DNA from: Kribbella sp. VKM Ac-2568
Lineage (GTDB): Bacteria > Actinomycetota > Actinomycetes > Propionibacteriales > Kribbellaceae
Reading direction: 5' to 3'
Assembly: GCF_004345365.1 (NCBI RefSeq)
Contig: NZ_SLVF01000001.1
Location: 434,001-498,000 of the forward strand
Length of the DNA: 64,000 nucleotides
How positions within the stretch are numbered: the first letter of the stretch is position 1; every line of letters begins with the position of its first letter. Shown in pieces: positions 35,856-44,427 of this stretch. The translations under genes and the position numbers were made by a program. A model generated the notes under the pieces. The model saw only the letters and a list, made by a program, of their open reading frames with translations, searched no databases and was not told the origin of the DNA.

Positions 35856-36722
35856 ATGAGCCCCCGCGACACCGCAAAGATCGGCCTCTCCAACGCTTCG
35901 GTCTACCCCGAGTCCACCGCCAGTTGTTTCGAGCTGGCGGCCCGGCTGGGGTACGACGGCGTCGAGGTGATGGTGGGGATCGACCCGCTGAGCACCCAGA
36001 TCGACGCCGTGCAGCGGCTCGTCGACTACCACCAGTTGCCGGTGCTGGCGATCCACGCGCCGTGTCTGCTGATCACCCAGCGGGTCTGGGGCACCGACCC
36101 GTGGGGCAAGCTCGAGCGCAGCGCCGAGGCGGCCAGGGATCTCGGCGCCGACGTGGTCGTGGTGCACCCGCCGTTCCGCTGGCAGCGTGACTACGCGCGC
36201 GGCTTCGTCGAGGGGATCGCGCGGCTGGAGGCGGAGACCGGGGTCATCTTCGCGGTGGAGAACATGTACCCGTGGCGCGCGCCGGGCAAGGGCCTGCAGG
36301 CGTACGCGCCAAGCTGGGATCCGACCGAGCAGAGCTACGCGCACACCACGCTCGATCTGTCGCACGCGTCGACCGCGGAGCAGGACTGCGTCGACCTCGC
36401 CGCGACGATGGGGTCCACCCTCAAGCACGTGCACCTGACCGACGGCACGGGCTCGGCCAAGGACGAGCACCTGGTCCCGGGTCGCGGTACTCAGCGCGCC
36501 GGCGACCTGCTGCAGGGCCTGGCGAACAACGACTTCCGCGGCCACATCATCATCGAGATCAACACCCGCCGCGCGACCAGCCGGTCCGAGCGCGAGGTGG
36601 ATCTGATCGAGTCGCTGGACTTCACCCGCAAGCACTTCGTCCGGACCACTGATGCCGTCTCGTCCCGGCGGTCGGCCTTCGCCGTGACCAGCGACGGCGA
36701 GGTGTCGGAGCTCAACTCGTGA
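35856..36722 (+). CDS. Sugar phosphate isomerase/epimerase-like TIM-barrel protein
   Basis: The 288-residue protein matches the AP_endonuc_2 (xylose isomerase-like) barrel. It shows [42 protein letters not shown] and [11 protein letters not shown], which supply metal-binding His, Glu and Asp. The ending [11 protein letters not shown] fits the barrel close. The substrate is unknown. It overlaps the TetR gene by 4 bases (GTGA), so the two are coupled. Confidence 0.82.
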   Translation: MSPRDTAKIGLSNASVYPESTASCFELAARLGYDGVEVMVGIDPLSTQIDAVQRLVDYHQLPVLAIHAPCLLITQRVWGTDPWGKLERSAEAARDLGADVVVVHPPFRWQRDYARGFVEGIARLEAETGVIFAVENMYPWRAPGKGLQAYAPSWDPTEQSYAHTTLDLSHASTAEQDCVDLAATMGSTLKHVHLTDGTGSAKDEHLVPGRGTQRAGDLLQGLANNDFRGHIIIEINTRRATSRSEREVDLIESLDFTRKHFVRTTDAVSSRRSAFAVTSDGEVSELNS

Positions 36723-37354
36723 CGAGCCGCCGCACCCCGGACCGCAGTACGGCCGGTACTCCGGACCGCGCTGCGGCCCGTACGCCGGGACGCCGCCCGG
36801 GGGGCCCTGACACCCGTGGCGAGATCCTCGCCGCGGCCCGGGAATCCTTTGCCGGCAAGGGGTTCGCGGCGACCTCGCTCCGGGCGGTCGCCCGGGAGGC
36901 CGGCGTCGACGCGGCGCTGATCCACCACTACTTCGGTGGCAAGGACGAGTTGTTCATCGAGTCGATGTCGCTGCCGATCGACCCGCGCCAGGTGGCCGCG
37001 ACCATTCTCGACGGCCCGCGCGACGAGCTCGGCCGCCGCATCGTCACCGTCTTCCTCGGCGTCTGGGAATCCCCCGACGGCCAGCAACGGATGAAGGCGA
37101 TCCTGCGCAGCGTGGTCAGCAGCGACGAGGTCGCCCGGATGATGCGCGAAGGCATCACCCAGATGATCATCCACCCCGTCTCCCAGGTCCTGCGCGTCCC
37201 TGACGCCGAGCTCCGCGTCTCCCTGGTCGCCAGCCAACTGCTCGGCATGGCCCTGACCCGCTACCTCGTCGAGCTGGACCCCATCGCCACCGCCGACGTC
37301 CCCACCCTGATCGACCGCATGGCCCCCGCGATCCAGCACTACCTCACCGCCTGA
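36719..37354 (+). CDS. TetR-family transcriptional regulator
   Basis: The 211-residue protein has a disordered Arg/Pro-rich N-terminus of about 30 residues. The TetR helix-turn-helix follows: [32 protein letters not shown], residues ~48-80. The C-terminal ligand domain resembles TetR_C_17-type groups. The GTG start overlaps the isomerase stop. A promoter with a perfect palindrome lies 30 bases past its stop, so it probably represses the downstream ABC exporter operon (inference). Confidence 0.9.
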   Translation: MTSRRTPDRSTAGTPDRAAARTPGRRPGGPDTRGEILAAARESFAGKGFAATSLRAVAREAGVDAALIHHYFGGKDELFIESMSLPIDPRQVAATILDGPRDELGRRIVTVFLGVWESPDGQQRMKAILRSVVSSDEVARMMREGITQMIIHPVSQVLRVPDAELRVSLVASQLLGMALTRYLVELDPIATADVPTLIDRMAPAIQHYLTA

Positions 37355-37384
37355 TCCCAGCGGACTCCTGATCGACCCGAGGTA

Positions 37385-37427
37385 TTGCCAGAGGGATCGC
37401 CGCGCGCTAAATTCATCACATGATGAA
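37385..37427 (+). promoter_or_regulatory. Promoter and TetR-type operator of the ABC-2 exporter operon
   Basis: TTGCCA (37385-37390) and TAAATT (37408-37413) have an exact 17-base spacer. ATG follows the -10 by 6 bases, so the transcript is leaderless. The perfect inverted repeat TTCATCA-CA-TGATGAA (37412-37427) covers the end of the -10, the start site and the ATG. A repressor bound here would block both RNA polymerase and initiation. Confidence 0.7.
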
Positions 37428-38148
37428 AAACGCGGCGGCAGTGGTGTGCCGGGACGTCGTGGTGGTGCGGGGGGAGCGGGAGGTCCTGCACGGGGTCGGG
37501 TTCGATCTCCGGACCGGGTCGGTGACGGGGCTGCTGGGGCCGTCGGGGTGTGGCAAGACGACGTTGATCCGGGCGATCGTGGGCCTGCAGGCCAAGGTCA
37601 CCGGGCAGGTCGAGGTGCTCGGGCTGCCGGCCGGCGCCCCCAAGCTCCGCGGCCGGATCGGCTACGTCACGCAGGAGCCGAGCGTGTACGGCGACCTCAC
37701 CGTGACCGAGAACCTGCGCTTCTTCGCCGCGGTGCTGGGGGTCGGCTCGGACGACGTCGGCCGGGTGATCGACGCAGTCGACCTGCGCAGCCACGCGGAC
37801 GTCCGGGTGGACCAGCTGTCGGGCGGCCAACAGTCCCGGGCGTCGCTCGCGGCCGCGCTGCTCGGCAACCCCGAGCTGCTCGTCCTCGACGAACCCACGG
37901 TCGGCCTGGATCCGGTACTGAGGCGCGACCTGTGGAAGCTGTTCCACCGGCTGGCAGACGACGGCGCCACCCTGCTCGTGTCCAGCCATGTGATGGACGA
38001 GGCGAGCAGGTGCGACCGGCTGCTGCTGATGCGCGACGGCGATCTGCTCGCCGACGAGACCCCGGCGGCGCTGCTGGAGTCGGCCGGCACCGCCGACCTC
38101 GAACAGGCCTTCCTCGTTCTGATCGACCAGAAGGCAGGTGCCCGATGA
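37420..38148 (+). CDS. ABC-2 type exporter ATP-binding protein
   Basis: The 242-residue ATPase has Walker A GPSGCGKTT, a Q-loop at YVTQEPSVYGDLTVTENL, signature LSGGQQSRASLAAAL, Walker B LLVLDEPTVGLD and the switch His in LLVSSHVMDEA. It pairs with the ABC-2 permease encoded next (ATGA overlap). The operon likely exports a drug or lipid. ATG 37420 is used on leaderless grounds; ATG 37423 is adjacent. Confidence 0.92.
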   Translation: MMKNAAAVVCRDVVVVRGEREVLHGVGFDLRTGSVTGLLGPSGCGKTTLIRAIVGLQAKVTGQVEVLGLPAGAPKLRGRIGYVTQEPSVYGDLTVTENLRFFAAVLGVGSDDVGRVIDAVDLRSHADVRVDQLSGGQQSRASLAAALLGNPELLVLDEPTVGLDPVLRRDLWKLFHRLADDGATLLVSSHVMDEASRCDRLLLMRDGDLLADETPAALLESAGTADLEQAFLVLIDQKAGAR

Positions 38149-38882
38149 CCCCGCGAGTGACCTTCGCCGTGGCGACGCGGGTGCTGGCGCAGCTGCGCCG
38201 GGATCACCGCACCGTGGCCATGCTGATCGTGCTCCCGGCGGTGCTGGTGAGCCTGATGTGGTGGATGTTCCAGGACTCGCCGACCACCTTCGACCGGATC
38301 GGCGGACCGCTGCTGGCGGTGTTCCCCGCGATCATCATGTTCATCGTCACCTCGGTGGCAACATTGCGCGAGCGCTCCAGCGGCACCCTCTCCCGGCTGT
38401 TCACGATGCCCATGGCCAAGCTGGACTTCCTGCTCGGCTACGCGTTGGCCTTCGCGCTGATCGCCGTGGTCCAGGCGGTCGTGGTGGTCTCGATCTCGCT
38501 CTACGCGCTCGACCTCGACATCCAGGGCGCCGCCTGGCAGCTCGGTGTGGTGGCAGTCCTCGACGGCGTTCTCGGTACCGCGCTGGGACTGTTCGCGAGC
38601 GCCTTCGCCACGACCGAGTTCCAGGCCGTCCAGATGATGCCGGCGGTGATGATCCCGCAGATCCTGCTCTGCGGACTCCTCGTGCCGCGCGACGACCTCC
38701 CCGACGTGCTGCGTGCGATCAGCGACGTGCTGCCGCTCTCGTACGCCGTCGACGCGGTCGCCGGAGTTGCCCAGGGCAACGGTTTCGGCAGTGGCGCCGG
38801 CGCCGATGCCCTGGTCGTCCTCGCGTTCATCCTGGCGGCGCTGGCCCTCGGCGCAGCCACCCTCAAACGACGTACTGCTTGA
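38145..38882 (+). CDS. ABC-2 type permease
   Basis: The 245-residue membrane protein has six hydrophobic helices in the ABC2_membrane pattern. The conserved block LRERSSGTLSRLFTMPM follows helix 2. The late segment LVPRDDLPDVLRAISDVLPLSYAVDA is typical of the family. AGGTG precedes the ATG, which overlaps the ATPase stop. It forms the channel of the exporter with the preceding ATPase. Confidence 0.92.
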   Translation: MTPRVTFAVATRVLAQLRRDHRTVAMLIVLPAVLVSLMWWMFQDSPTTFDRIGGPLLAVFPAIIMFIVTSVATLRERSSGTLSRLFTMPMAKLDFLLGYALAFALIAVVQAVVVVSISLYALDLDIQGAAWQLGVVAVLDGVLGTALGLFASAFATTEFQAVQMMPAVMIPQILLCGLLVPRDDLPDVLRAISDVLPLSYAVDAVAGVAQGNGFGSGAGADALVVLAFILAALALGAATLKRRTA

Positions 38883-38887
38883 TCACT

Positions 38888-38908
38888 CGCCCAACCGTTC
38901 GGCGGGCG
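38888..38908. terminator. Short hairpin between convergent genes
   Basis: CGCCC (38888-38892) pairs with GGGCG (38904-38908), and CCG with CGG inside. It fills the 26-base gap between the convergent ABC-2 permease and DUF695 genes. It is probably bidirectional. Confidence 0.45.
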
Positions 38909-39976
38909 TCACGACAAGTGGCGGACGTGTTCCCAGGCGGGGTCGGGGGAGGCCTTGAGGTGGACCGGGCCGTCGGGCCAACCGCTGATCGCGGCCTGGA
39001 GCTGGGCCGCGGCCGGGGTGGTGCCGTCGACGTAGTAGTGCAGGATCCGAGAACCGGCGGCCGTCTCGTGCGCGAGCAGCCGGCCTGAATCTCCGAGCCG
39101 GTCGCTCAGGTGGTCCTCGAAGTCGCGCAGGTGGCTGAGTGCGTCGTCCTGGGGAAGACCGTCCTCGCGAGCGTCGAGGTACGGCACCAGGACCGCCACG
39201 TGGGTGTCCAGATGCGGCATCTGGATCGAGCGCAGCGGCACCATCGCGGTCGCGACCAGCCGGTCGCCGGCCTCCGTGGTTCCTTCCATCAGCCGCCAGC
39301 TCGGCCCGCCGTCGTCCGCGACGTGCGCGGCCGCGAACGACGCCACCGCGGGCAGCAGTTCCGCGATCGGTACCGCGTCGGCCGGCTGCTCCACCGCGGT
39401 GTCGATCGCGCCGACCCAGGTCTCGACCAGTTCCTCGCCGAGAACGAGATCCAGCAGCAGGAAGGTGACGCGCTTCTGCAGGTCCTCCGGGAGTTCACGG
39501 AAGGTCGGGTGGTGCACCGCCACGTGCAGGGCGGCCTCGCGGGTGTCCGGCTCGATCGACACCAGGGCGGCGTCGATCTGGACCGGCGGCATCCCCTCGA
39601 ACCTGATGGTGACGTCCGGCGCCGGGCGGCGCATGTCGGCGTACTCCCAGAGTTCGTCGGAGACCGGGGCGGCGCGCAGCCAGCGGCGCGCGATCGCCCG
39701 GGTGCCGGGGTCGCCGGCGGCGGTGACGACCAGGACGTGCCGGGCGTGCAGCCCCGCGCCGAGCTCCCAGTCGAGGTTCGGGTGGATCCGGGAGACGTGC
39801 CGGGACAGCAGGTCAGCGGTCGAGCCGGGGTCCTTGCGGGCGATCGCGGCGGCGATCTCGGCCGCGCCGGAGGCGGTCCACCAGGTCCAGAACGCGGCGA
39901 TCGGATCACCGCCGGCGGCGGCCCGGCGGCGCTGGAGCCCCGGCCGCTTGAACAAGGGCCGCTTGAACAAAGGCAT
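38909..39976 (-). CDS. DUF695-type protein
   Basis: The 355-residue protein starts MPLFKRPLFKRPG, whose doubled KRP unit comes from a short DNA direct repeat. The C-terminal third (LRDFEDHLSDRLGDSGRLLAHETAAGSRILHYYVDG, residues ~275-315) matches the DUF695 pattern; the family has no known biochemical role. The N-terminal part is an uncharacterised mixed fold with FWTWWTASGAAEIAAAI. GGAGAAG precedes ATG 39976. It lies alone, divergent from the proline dehydrogenase gene. Confidence 0.7.
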   Translation of the reverse strand: MPLFKRPLFKRPGLQRRRAAAGGDPIAAFWTWWTASGAAEIAAAIARKDPGSTADLLSRHVSRIHPNLDWELGAGLHARHVLVVTAAGDPGTRAIARRWLRAAPVSDELWEYADMRRPAPDVTIRFEGMPPVQIDAALVSIEPDTREAALHVAVHHPTFRELPEDLQKRVTFLLLDLVLGEELVETWVGAIDTAVEQPADAVPIAELLPAVASFAAAHVADDGGPSWRLMEGTTEAGDRLVATAMVPLRSIQMPHLDTHVAVLVPYLDAREDGLPQDDALSHLRDFEDHLSDRLGDSGRLLAHETAAGSRILHYYVDGTTPAAAQLQAAISGWPDGPVHLKASPDPAWEHVRHLS

Positions 39977-40052
39977 GGCGCATCTTCTCCCGGCCGAGGG
40001 TGCAGCCGATCCGGCGGCGCGGCGTCCGGCTGTCTCCCTTGCACAGTACGTG

Positions 40053-40080
40053 ACCACACCACTGGACCAAGTGGTGTGGT
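40053..40080. repeat. Perfect 11-base inverted repeat upstream of proline dehydrogenase
   Basis: ACCACACCACT (40053-40063) and AGTGGTGTGGT (40070-40080) flank a 6-base spacer. It sits between the DUF695 and proline dehydrogenase starts, so it is a candidate operator for either gene. Confidence 0.6.
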
Positions 40081-40092
40081 GCTGGCCACACT

Positions 40093-40116
40093 GTGCCCAG
40101 TGATGTGCCCAGTGAT
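40093..40116. repeat. Tandem 12-base direct repeat
   Basis: GTGCCCAGTGAT occurs twice back to back, 13 bases after the inverted repeat and about 100 bases before the proline dehydrogenase start. It may be a paired binding site. Confidence 0.6.
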
Positions 40117-40214
40117 TAGGGAGCGTGACGTTCAGCCGCGTAACCTGCTGACACCCCTGAAACAACGCGGCATATGGGGCCGGGTGGGCCGGGGTAACGA
40201 GGAGGAACGCGAAA

Positions 40215-41144
40215 GTGCTTCGGCGAGTCCTGCTGGGCGTGTCCCGCAGCCCCCAGATCAAGAAAGCCGTCTCGGCGATGCCCGTCTCCAGCGGCATCGT
40301 CGCGCGGTTCGTCGCCGGCGAGACCGCTCCGGAGGCCGTGCTGGCCACCGAGAAGCTGGTCAGCACGGGCCTGAACGTCACCCTCGACCATCTCGGTGAG
40401 GACGTCACCGATCTCGCCGCGGCGACCGCGACCGCCGACGCGTACCTCGAGCTGCTGAAGCAGCTGTCCGAGGCCGGCCTGACCGCGCACGCCGAGGTCT
40501 CGGTCAAGCTGTCGGCGGTCGGTCAGGCGCTGCCCGGCGACGGCGAGAAGATCGCCCTGGAGAACGCCCGGACGATCTGCCTCGCGGCCCGCAACGCCGG
40601 CACCACGGTCACCCTGGACATGGAGGACCACACCACCACGGACTCCACCCTGAGCATCCTGCGCGAGCTCCGTCAGGACTTCCCGGAGACGGGCGCTGTG
40701 CTGCAGGCCTACCTGCGCCGTACCGAGGGCGACTGCCGCGACCTGGCGCACGCCGGCTCGCGGGTGCGGCTGTGCAAGGGCGCCTACAAGGAGCCCGAGT
40801 CCGTGGCGTACCAGGACAAGCGGGCCGTGGACAAGGCCTATGTCCGGGCGATGAAGATCCTGTTGAACGGCGACGGCTACCCGATGATCGCCTCGCACGA
40901 TCCGCGGCTGATCGCGATCGCCGGCTCCCTGGCCGACCGCGCCCGCCGCGAGCGCGGCAGCTACGAGTACCAGATGCTCTACGGCATCCGCCCCGAGGAG
41001 CAGCTCCGCCTGTCCCGCGAGGGCCAGACCGTCCGCGTCTACATCCCGTACGGCGAGGACTGGTACGGGTACCTCGTCCGGCGCTTGGCCGAGCGCCCCG
41101 CCAACCTCCACTTCTTCGCCCGTTCCCTGATCAGCAAGAAGTAG
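40215..41144 (+). CDS. Proline dehydrogenase
   Basis: The 309-residue flavoenzyme oxidises proline to pyrroline-5-carboxylate. Typical monofunctional ProDH motifs are present: AEVSVKLSAVG, TLDMEDHTTTDSTL, LQAYLRR, RLCKGAYKE, MIASHDPRL and YGEDWYGYLVRRLAERP. The last supplies the substrate-binding YxxRRxxE block. GTG 40215 is behind a strong GAGGAGGA site. The pyrroline-5-carboxylate dehydrogenase gene is not adjacent. proC, which runs the opposite reaction from the biosynthetic side, lies 0.9 kb downstream. Confidence 0.95.
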   Translation: MLRRVLLGVSRSPQIKKAVSAMPVSSGIVARFVAGETAPEAVLATEKLVSTGLNVTLDHLGEDVTDLAAATATADAYLELLKQLSEAGLTAHAEVSVKLSAVGQALPGDGEKIALENARTICLAARNAGTTVTLDMEDHTTTDSTLSILRELRQDFPETGAVLQAYLRRTEGDCRDLAHAGSRVRLCKGAYKEPESVAYQDKRAVDKAYVRAMKILLNGDGYPMIASHDPRLIAIAGSLADRARRERGSYEYQMLYGIRPEEQLRLSREGQTVRVYIPYGEDWYGYLVRRLAERPANLHFFARSLISKK

Positions 41145-41289
41145 GTCTGACCGCGCCTCCGGTGACTTTCGGTGACGGTGCACTCCCGCCAAGTGACGTG
41201 CGTGCCAAGGCGACGCGCCCCGGGTTCGCGGATGCCCTTCTGCTGCTTATGCTGCGGTGCGTTGGACAACCGCGGGAGGGGCGGCTGGA

Positions 41290-41925
41290 GTGAGGCAATT
41301 CAACGCGCCGCCGGGTTGGCCGGAGCCGCCGAACGCTCGCTGGCGCCCGCCAAAGCGCTGGCGTCCGAAGGACAACTGGCCGCCGGCGCCGGCGGGATGG
41401 TCGTTCTGGACGAACGAGCACGGGCACCCGGTGCGCGGCCCGTTCGGACGGTACGGGGGGCCCAGTCCGCTCCGGTACGGCGCGGTCGTCGCAGTGCTGC
41501 TCGTGCTGATCGGTCTGGTGCTGTTCAACCCGTTCGGCCGGGGCGACTCCGGGCAGGCCTACGGTCCGCCGCCGGCGACCCCGGAAACGCTCTCTCCGTC
41601 CACGACGGAGCCGACGCCGACGCCGATTTCGACGTCGACACCGACCCGGACACCCGAGCCGTCCGAGACGCCGACGCATGCCCAGACCTTGGTCCGGACG
41701 ACCGACACGTCGCCCACCCCGGCATCTGAGGTCTCGCCGACGAGCTCGCAGAGCAGTACGGAGCCGACGACGACGCCGGCACCGGTGTCGCCGGCCGTCA
41801 CGTACGCGAGCTGTGCGGAGGTCCGTGCGGCAGGCAAGGCGCCCTTGCACCGAGGCGATCCGGGCTATTCGCGGGAGCTCGACCGCAACGGCGACGGCGT
41901 GGCCTGCGACCGCGGCAACTCCTGA
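41290..41925 (+). CDS. Membrane protein with C-terminal excalibur domain
   Basis: The 211-residue protein has a Pro/Trp-rich N-terminus (WPEPPNARWRPPKRW), one transmembrane helix near residues 63-78 (YGAVVAVLLVLIGLVLF) and a Ser/Thr/Pro linker. The C-terminal excalibur domain ends in RELDRNGDGVACDRG, the DxDxDGxxC calcium-binding loop; the Cys of YASCAEV would be its disulfide partner. It is likely surface-exposed in Ca2+-rich conditions. Its role is unknown. GTG 41290 has GGGAGGGG upstream. Confidence 0.8.
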   Translation: MRQFNAPPGWPEPPNARWRPPKRWRPKDNWPPAPAGWSFWTNEHGHPVRGPFGRYGGPSPLRYGAVVAVLLVLIGLVLFNPFGRGDSGQAYGPPPATPETLSPSTTEPTPTPISTSTPTRTPEPSETPTHAQTLVRTTDTSPTPASEVSPTSSQSSTEPTTTPAPVSPAVTYASCAEVRAAGKAPLHRGDPGYSRELDRNGDGVACDRGNS

Positions 41926-42030
41926 ACTGCGGGTGAACCGGCACCGGCCGGGCCCATGGGGGTGGGTCCGGTCGGACCGGCCGGTCGTCGGCACGCTCGA
42001 CCCTGCTGGTTCGCGTTGCCGGTGTCGCCG

Positions 42031-42050
42031 ATCTCGACCAATCTCGACCA
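42031..42050. repeat. Tandem 10-base repeat before proC
   Basis: ATCTCGACCA is present twice in direct tandem, 32 bases before the proC ATG. It may be a regulator site or chance slippage. Confidence 0.4.
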
Positions 42051-42081
42051 GGCCCAGGGGCGACGCCGCTAACCTGTGGCC

Positions 42082-42885
42082 ATGACTAGTCAGGTGGCCA
42101 TCCTCGGGGCCGGTGTGATGGGCGAGACGTTGCTGTCCGGGCTGTTGCGGGCGGGACGCCGACCGGAGGAGCTGCTGATCACCGAGCGGCGGCCCGAGCG
42201 CGCGACCGAGCTGCGCGAGCGGTACGGCGTGGACGTTGTGACGAACGTGGAAGCGGCGGCGAAGGCGGACACGCTCGTCCTGGTGGTCAAGCCGCAGGAC
42301 ATGCCCGAGCTGCTCGCGGAGATCGCCCCGGCGGTCCAGCCCTCGCAGACTGTCGTCTCCCTGGCCGCTGGTATCACCACTGGTTTCATCGAGTCCCGGC
42401 TGCCCGCGGGCGTGGCGGTCGTCCGGGTGATGCCGAACACGCCGGCCCTGGTGGACGAGGGCATGGCCGCGATCTCCCGCGGTGCGCACTGCGACGAGAG
42501 CCACCTGGTCCTGGCCGAAGGGCTGCTGGCCGCGACCGGCCGGGTGATCCGGGTGCCGGAGAAGCAGCAGGACGCGGTGACCGCGATCTCCGGGTCGGGT
42601 CCGGCTTACATCTTCTTCGTGGTCGAGTCGATGATCGAGGCCGGCGTGCACATGGGCCTGCCGCGCTCCACCGCCACCGAGCTCGTCGTCCAGACCGTGG
42701 TCGGCTCGGCGAAGCTCCTCCGCGAGACCGGCGAGCACCCCACCGTTCTGCGCGAACGCGTCACCTCCCCGGGCGGCACCACCGCGGCCGCGGTACGCGA
42801 GCTCGAGGACCACAAGGTCCGCGCGGCTTTCCTCTCCGCCATCGAAGCCGCCCGCAACAGATCCCGTGACCTCGCTGCCGAATGA
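42082..42885 (+). CDS. proC: Pyrroline-5-carboxylate reductase
   Basis: ProC performs the last step of proline synthesis with NAD(P)H. The 267-residue protein has the Rossmann start VAILGAGVMGETLLSGLL and VVRVMPNTPALVDEGM. The family signature SGSGPAYIFFVVESMIEAGVHMG spans about residues 170-195, and TSPGGTTAAAVRELE lies near the end. TAACCT ends 6 bases before ATG 42082, so a leaderless mRNA is likely; no good ribosome site is present. Confidence 0.95.
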   Translation: MTSQVAILGAGVMGETLLSGLLRAGRRPEELLITERRPERATELRERYGVDVVTNVEAAAKADTLVLVVKPQDMPELLAEIAPAVQPSQTVVSLAAGITTGFIESRLPAGVAVVRVMPNTPALVDEGMAAISRGAHCDESHLVLAEGLLAATGRVIRVPEKQQDAVTAISGSGPAYIFFVVESMIEAGVHMGLPRSTATELVVQTVVGSAKLLRETGEHPTVLRERVTSPGGTTAAAVRELEDHKVRAAFLSAIEAARNRSRDLAAE

Positions 42886-42976
42886 GTGTCGCTATCCTGG
42901 GGCGCCGCGGTCTATCGGCCGGCGGTGACGGCGGTCCTCGCCGAGACGGCCTGGGCCTTTTTCAGAGGAAGAGTCG

Positions 42977-43609
42977 ATGTCGGGTCAGCTGGTCGGAGCC
43001 GATGGGTCTAGGGTCCCGCCCATGGGAAATCGTCCGGGCGGCGCCGAAGACGCTTCCGCACGCCCTGCTCACCTGACCGGCGACACGGCTGAACAACCTC
43101 CCCCGCTGCCCTGGCAGGTGCCGCTGGATCCGGCGCCTTGGTGGGCCTGGGCGCTGTTCGTGCTGCCCTTCCTCGCCGTGCCCACACTGAACTCCTGGCT
43201 CTGGATGGGCGCCCGCGACTTCCTCGCGGTCGCTCTGTTCACCCTGATCGGAGCCTCCGTGGTGCGCGTCGCCGGCGGCGTCGTGCTCTACCGCGTCGAG
43301 ATCACCGCGACCGCGCTGAAGGCCCGGACCAGCCTGCTCGTCCGCAGCCTGGCCTGGCAGGACGTGGACGACATCGAGATCGTCGACGGCTCGGTGGTGC
43401 TGACCAGCGGCAAGGACGAGAACGAGATCAACGGCATCGCCGAGGGCCGGACCGCGTACGTCGCCGCGGTGATGCAGACGGTCCGCGCGGACGCCGACGC
43501 CCTGCCCGTACGCCGGTCCAGGCCGCGCCCTGGCATCGGCGTACTGGTGGTCCTGCTGTACCTCGTCCTGTCGGTCGGCGCGTTCCTGCTGCGCTGGCAC
43601 CTGGTCTGA
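42977..43609 (+). CDS. PH-domain-like membrane protein
   Basis: The 210-residue protein has a Pro-rich N-terminus and two adjacent transmembrane helices (about residues 55-100). A bacterial PH-like stretch follows (YRVEITATALKARTSLLVRSLAWQDVDDIEIVDGSVVLTS, ~105-145). A final helix at the C-terminus reads GVLVVLLYLVLSVGAFLL. Such proteins are common in actinobacteria with unknown function. AGAGGAAGAG precedes ATG 42977; ATG 43022 is an alternative. Confidence 0.75.
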   Translation: MSGQLVGADGSRVPPMGNRPGGAEDASARPAHLTGDTAEQPPPLPWQVPLDPAPWWAWALFVLPFLAVPTLNSWLWMGARDFLAVALFTLIGASVVRVAGGVVLYRVEITATALKARTSLLVRSLAWQDVDDIEIVDGSVVLTSGKDENEINGIAEGRTAYVAAVMQTVRADADALPVRRSRPRPGIGVLVVLLYLVLSVGAFLLRWHLV

Positions 43610-43677
43610 CGGGACATGCCCTGGGGTCGGTCAGGCCCCCGCCCTCCGGAACCACCCCCGAACGGGAAAGGTGAACG

Positions 43678-44427
43678 ATGCTGGGACTGCCAGACCGGAT
43701 CCAGGTCGGCCTCTTCGACCTGGACGGCGTCCTGACAGACACCGCGGCCGTGCACGCCGCGGCCTGGAAAGAGATGTTCGACAACTTCCTCCAGCAGGAC
43801 GCGGAGGAGAACGGCAAACCGTACGTGCCCTTCGACGCGCGCGCCGAGTACGACCAGTACGTCGACGGCAAACCCCGCGTCGACGGAGTCCGGGACTTCC
43901 TCGCCTCTCGCGACATCGTCCTGCCGGAGGGCACCAACGACGATCCGGGCACCGCGCTCACGGTGAACGGACTCGGCAACCGCAAGAACGAGGCCGTCCG
44001 GCACCGCATCCGGACCCAGGGCGTGCAGGTCTTCGAGGGATCCCGCCGCTACCTGGAAGCTGCCAAGCAGGCGGGACTGCGCCGCGCTGTGGTGTCGTCC
44101 AGCGCCAACACCCGGGAGGTACTGGACGTGACCGGGCTCGCGCCGTACATCGAGGAGATCGTGGACGGGTTGACGATCCGCGCCGAACACCTGCGCGGCA
44201 AACCGGCGCCCGACACCTTCCTGCTGGCGGCGAAGCGGTTGGGCGTCGACCCGCAGGACGCGGTGGTGTTCGAGGACGCGCTGGTCGGCGTGCGGGCCGG
44301 GCGAGCGGGCGGGTTCGGCTTCGTGGTCGGCGTCGACCGGGTCGGCCAGGCCGATCAACTCCTTGCCCAGGGCGCCGACATCGTCGTCCAGGATCTCGCC
44401 GAACTCCTGGACGGGGAGGGCCGATGA
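43678..44427 (+). CDS. pgmB: Beta-phosphoglucomutase family hydrolase
   Basis: The 249-residue HAD enzyme converts beta-glucose-1-phosphate to glucose-6-phosphate. The nucleophile and acid/base Asp are in [17 protein letters not shown]. Motif II is [12 protein letters not shown], Lys is in [13 protein letters not shown], and motif IV is [18 protein letters not shown]. It overlaps the GH65 gene (ATGA), so phosphorylase product and mutase are coupled. AAAGGTG precedes ATG 43678. Confidence 0.92.
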   Translation: MLGLPDRIQVGLFDLDGVLTDTAAVHAAAWKEMFDNFLQQDAEENGKPYVPFDARAEYDQYVDGKPRVDGVRDFLASRDIVLPEGTNDDPGTALTVNGLGNRKNEAVRHRIRTQGVQVFEGSRRYLEAAKQAGLRRAVVSSSANTREVLDVTGLAPYIEEIVDGLTIRAEHLRGKPAPDTFLLAAKRLGVDPQDAVVFEDALVGVRAGRAGGFGFVVGVDRVGQADQLLAQGADIVVQDLAELLDGEGR

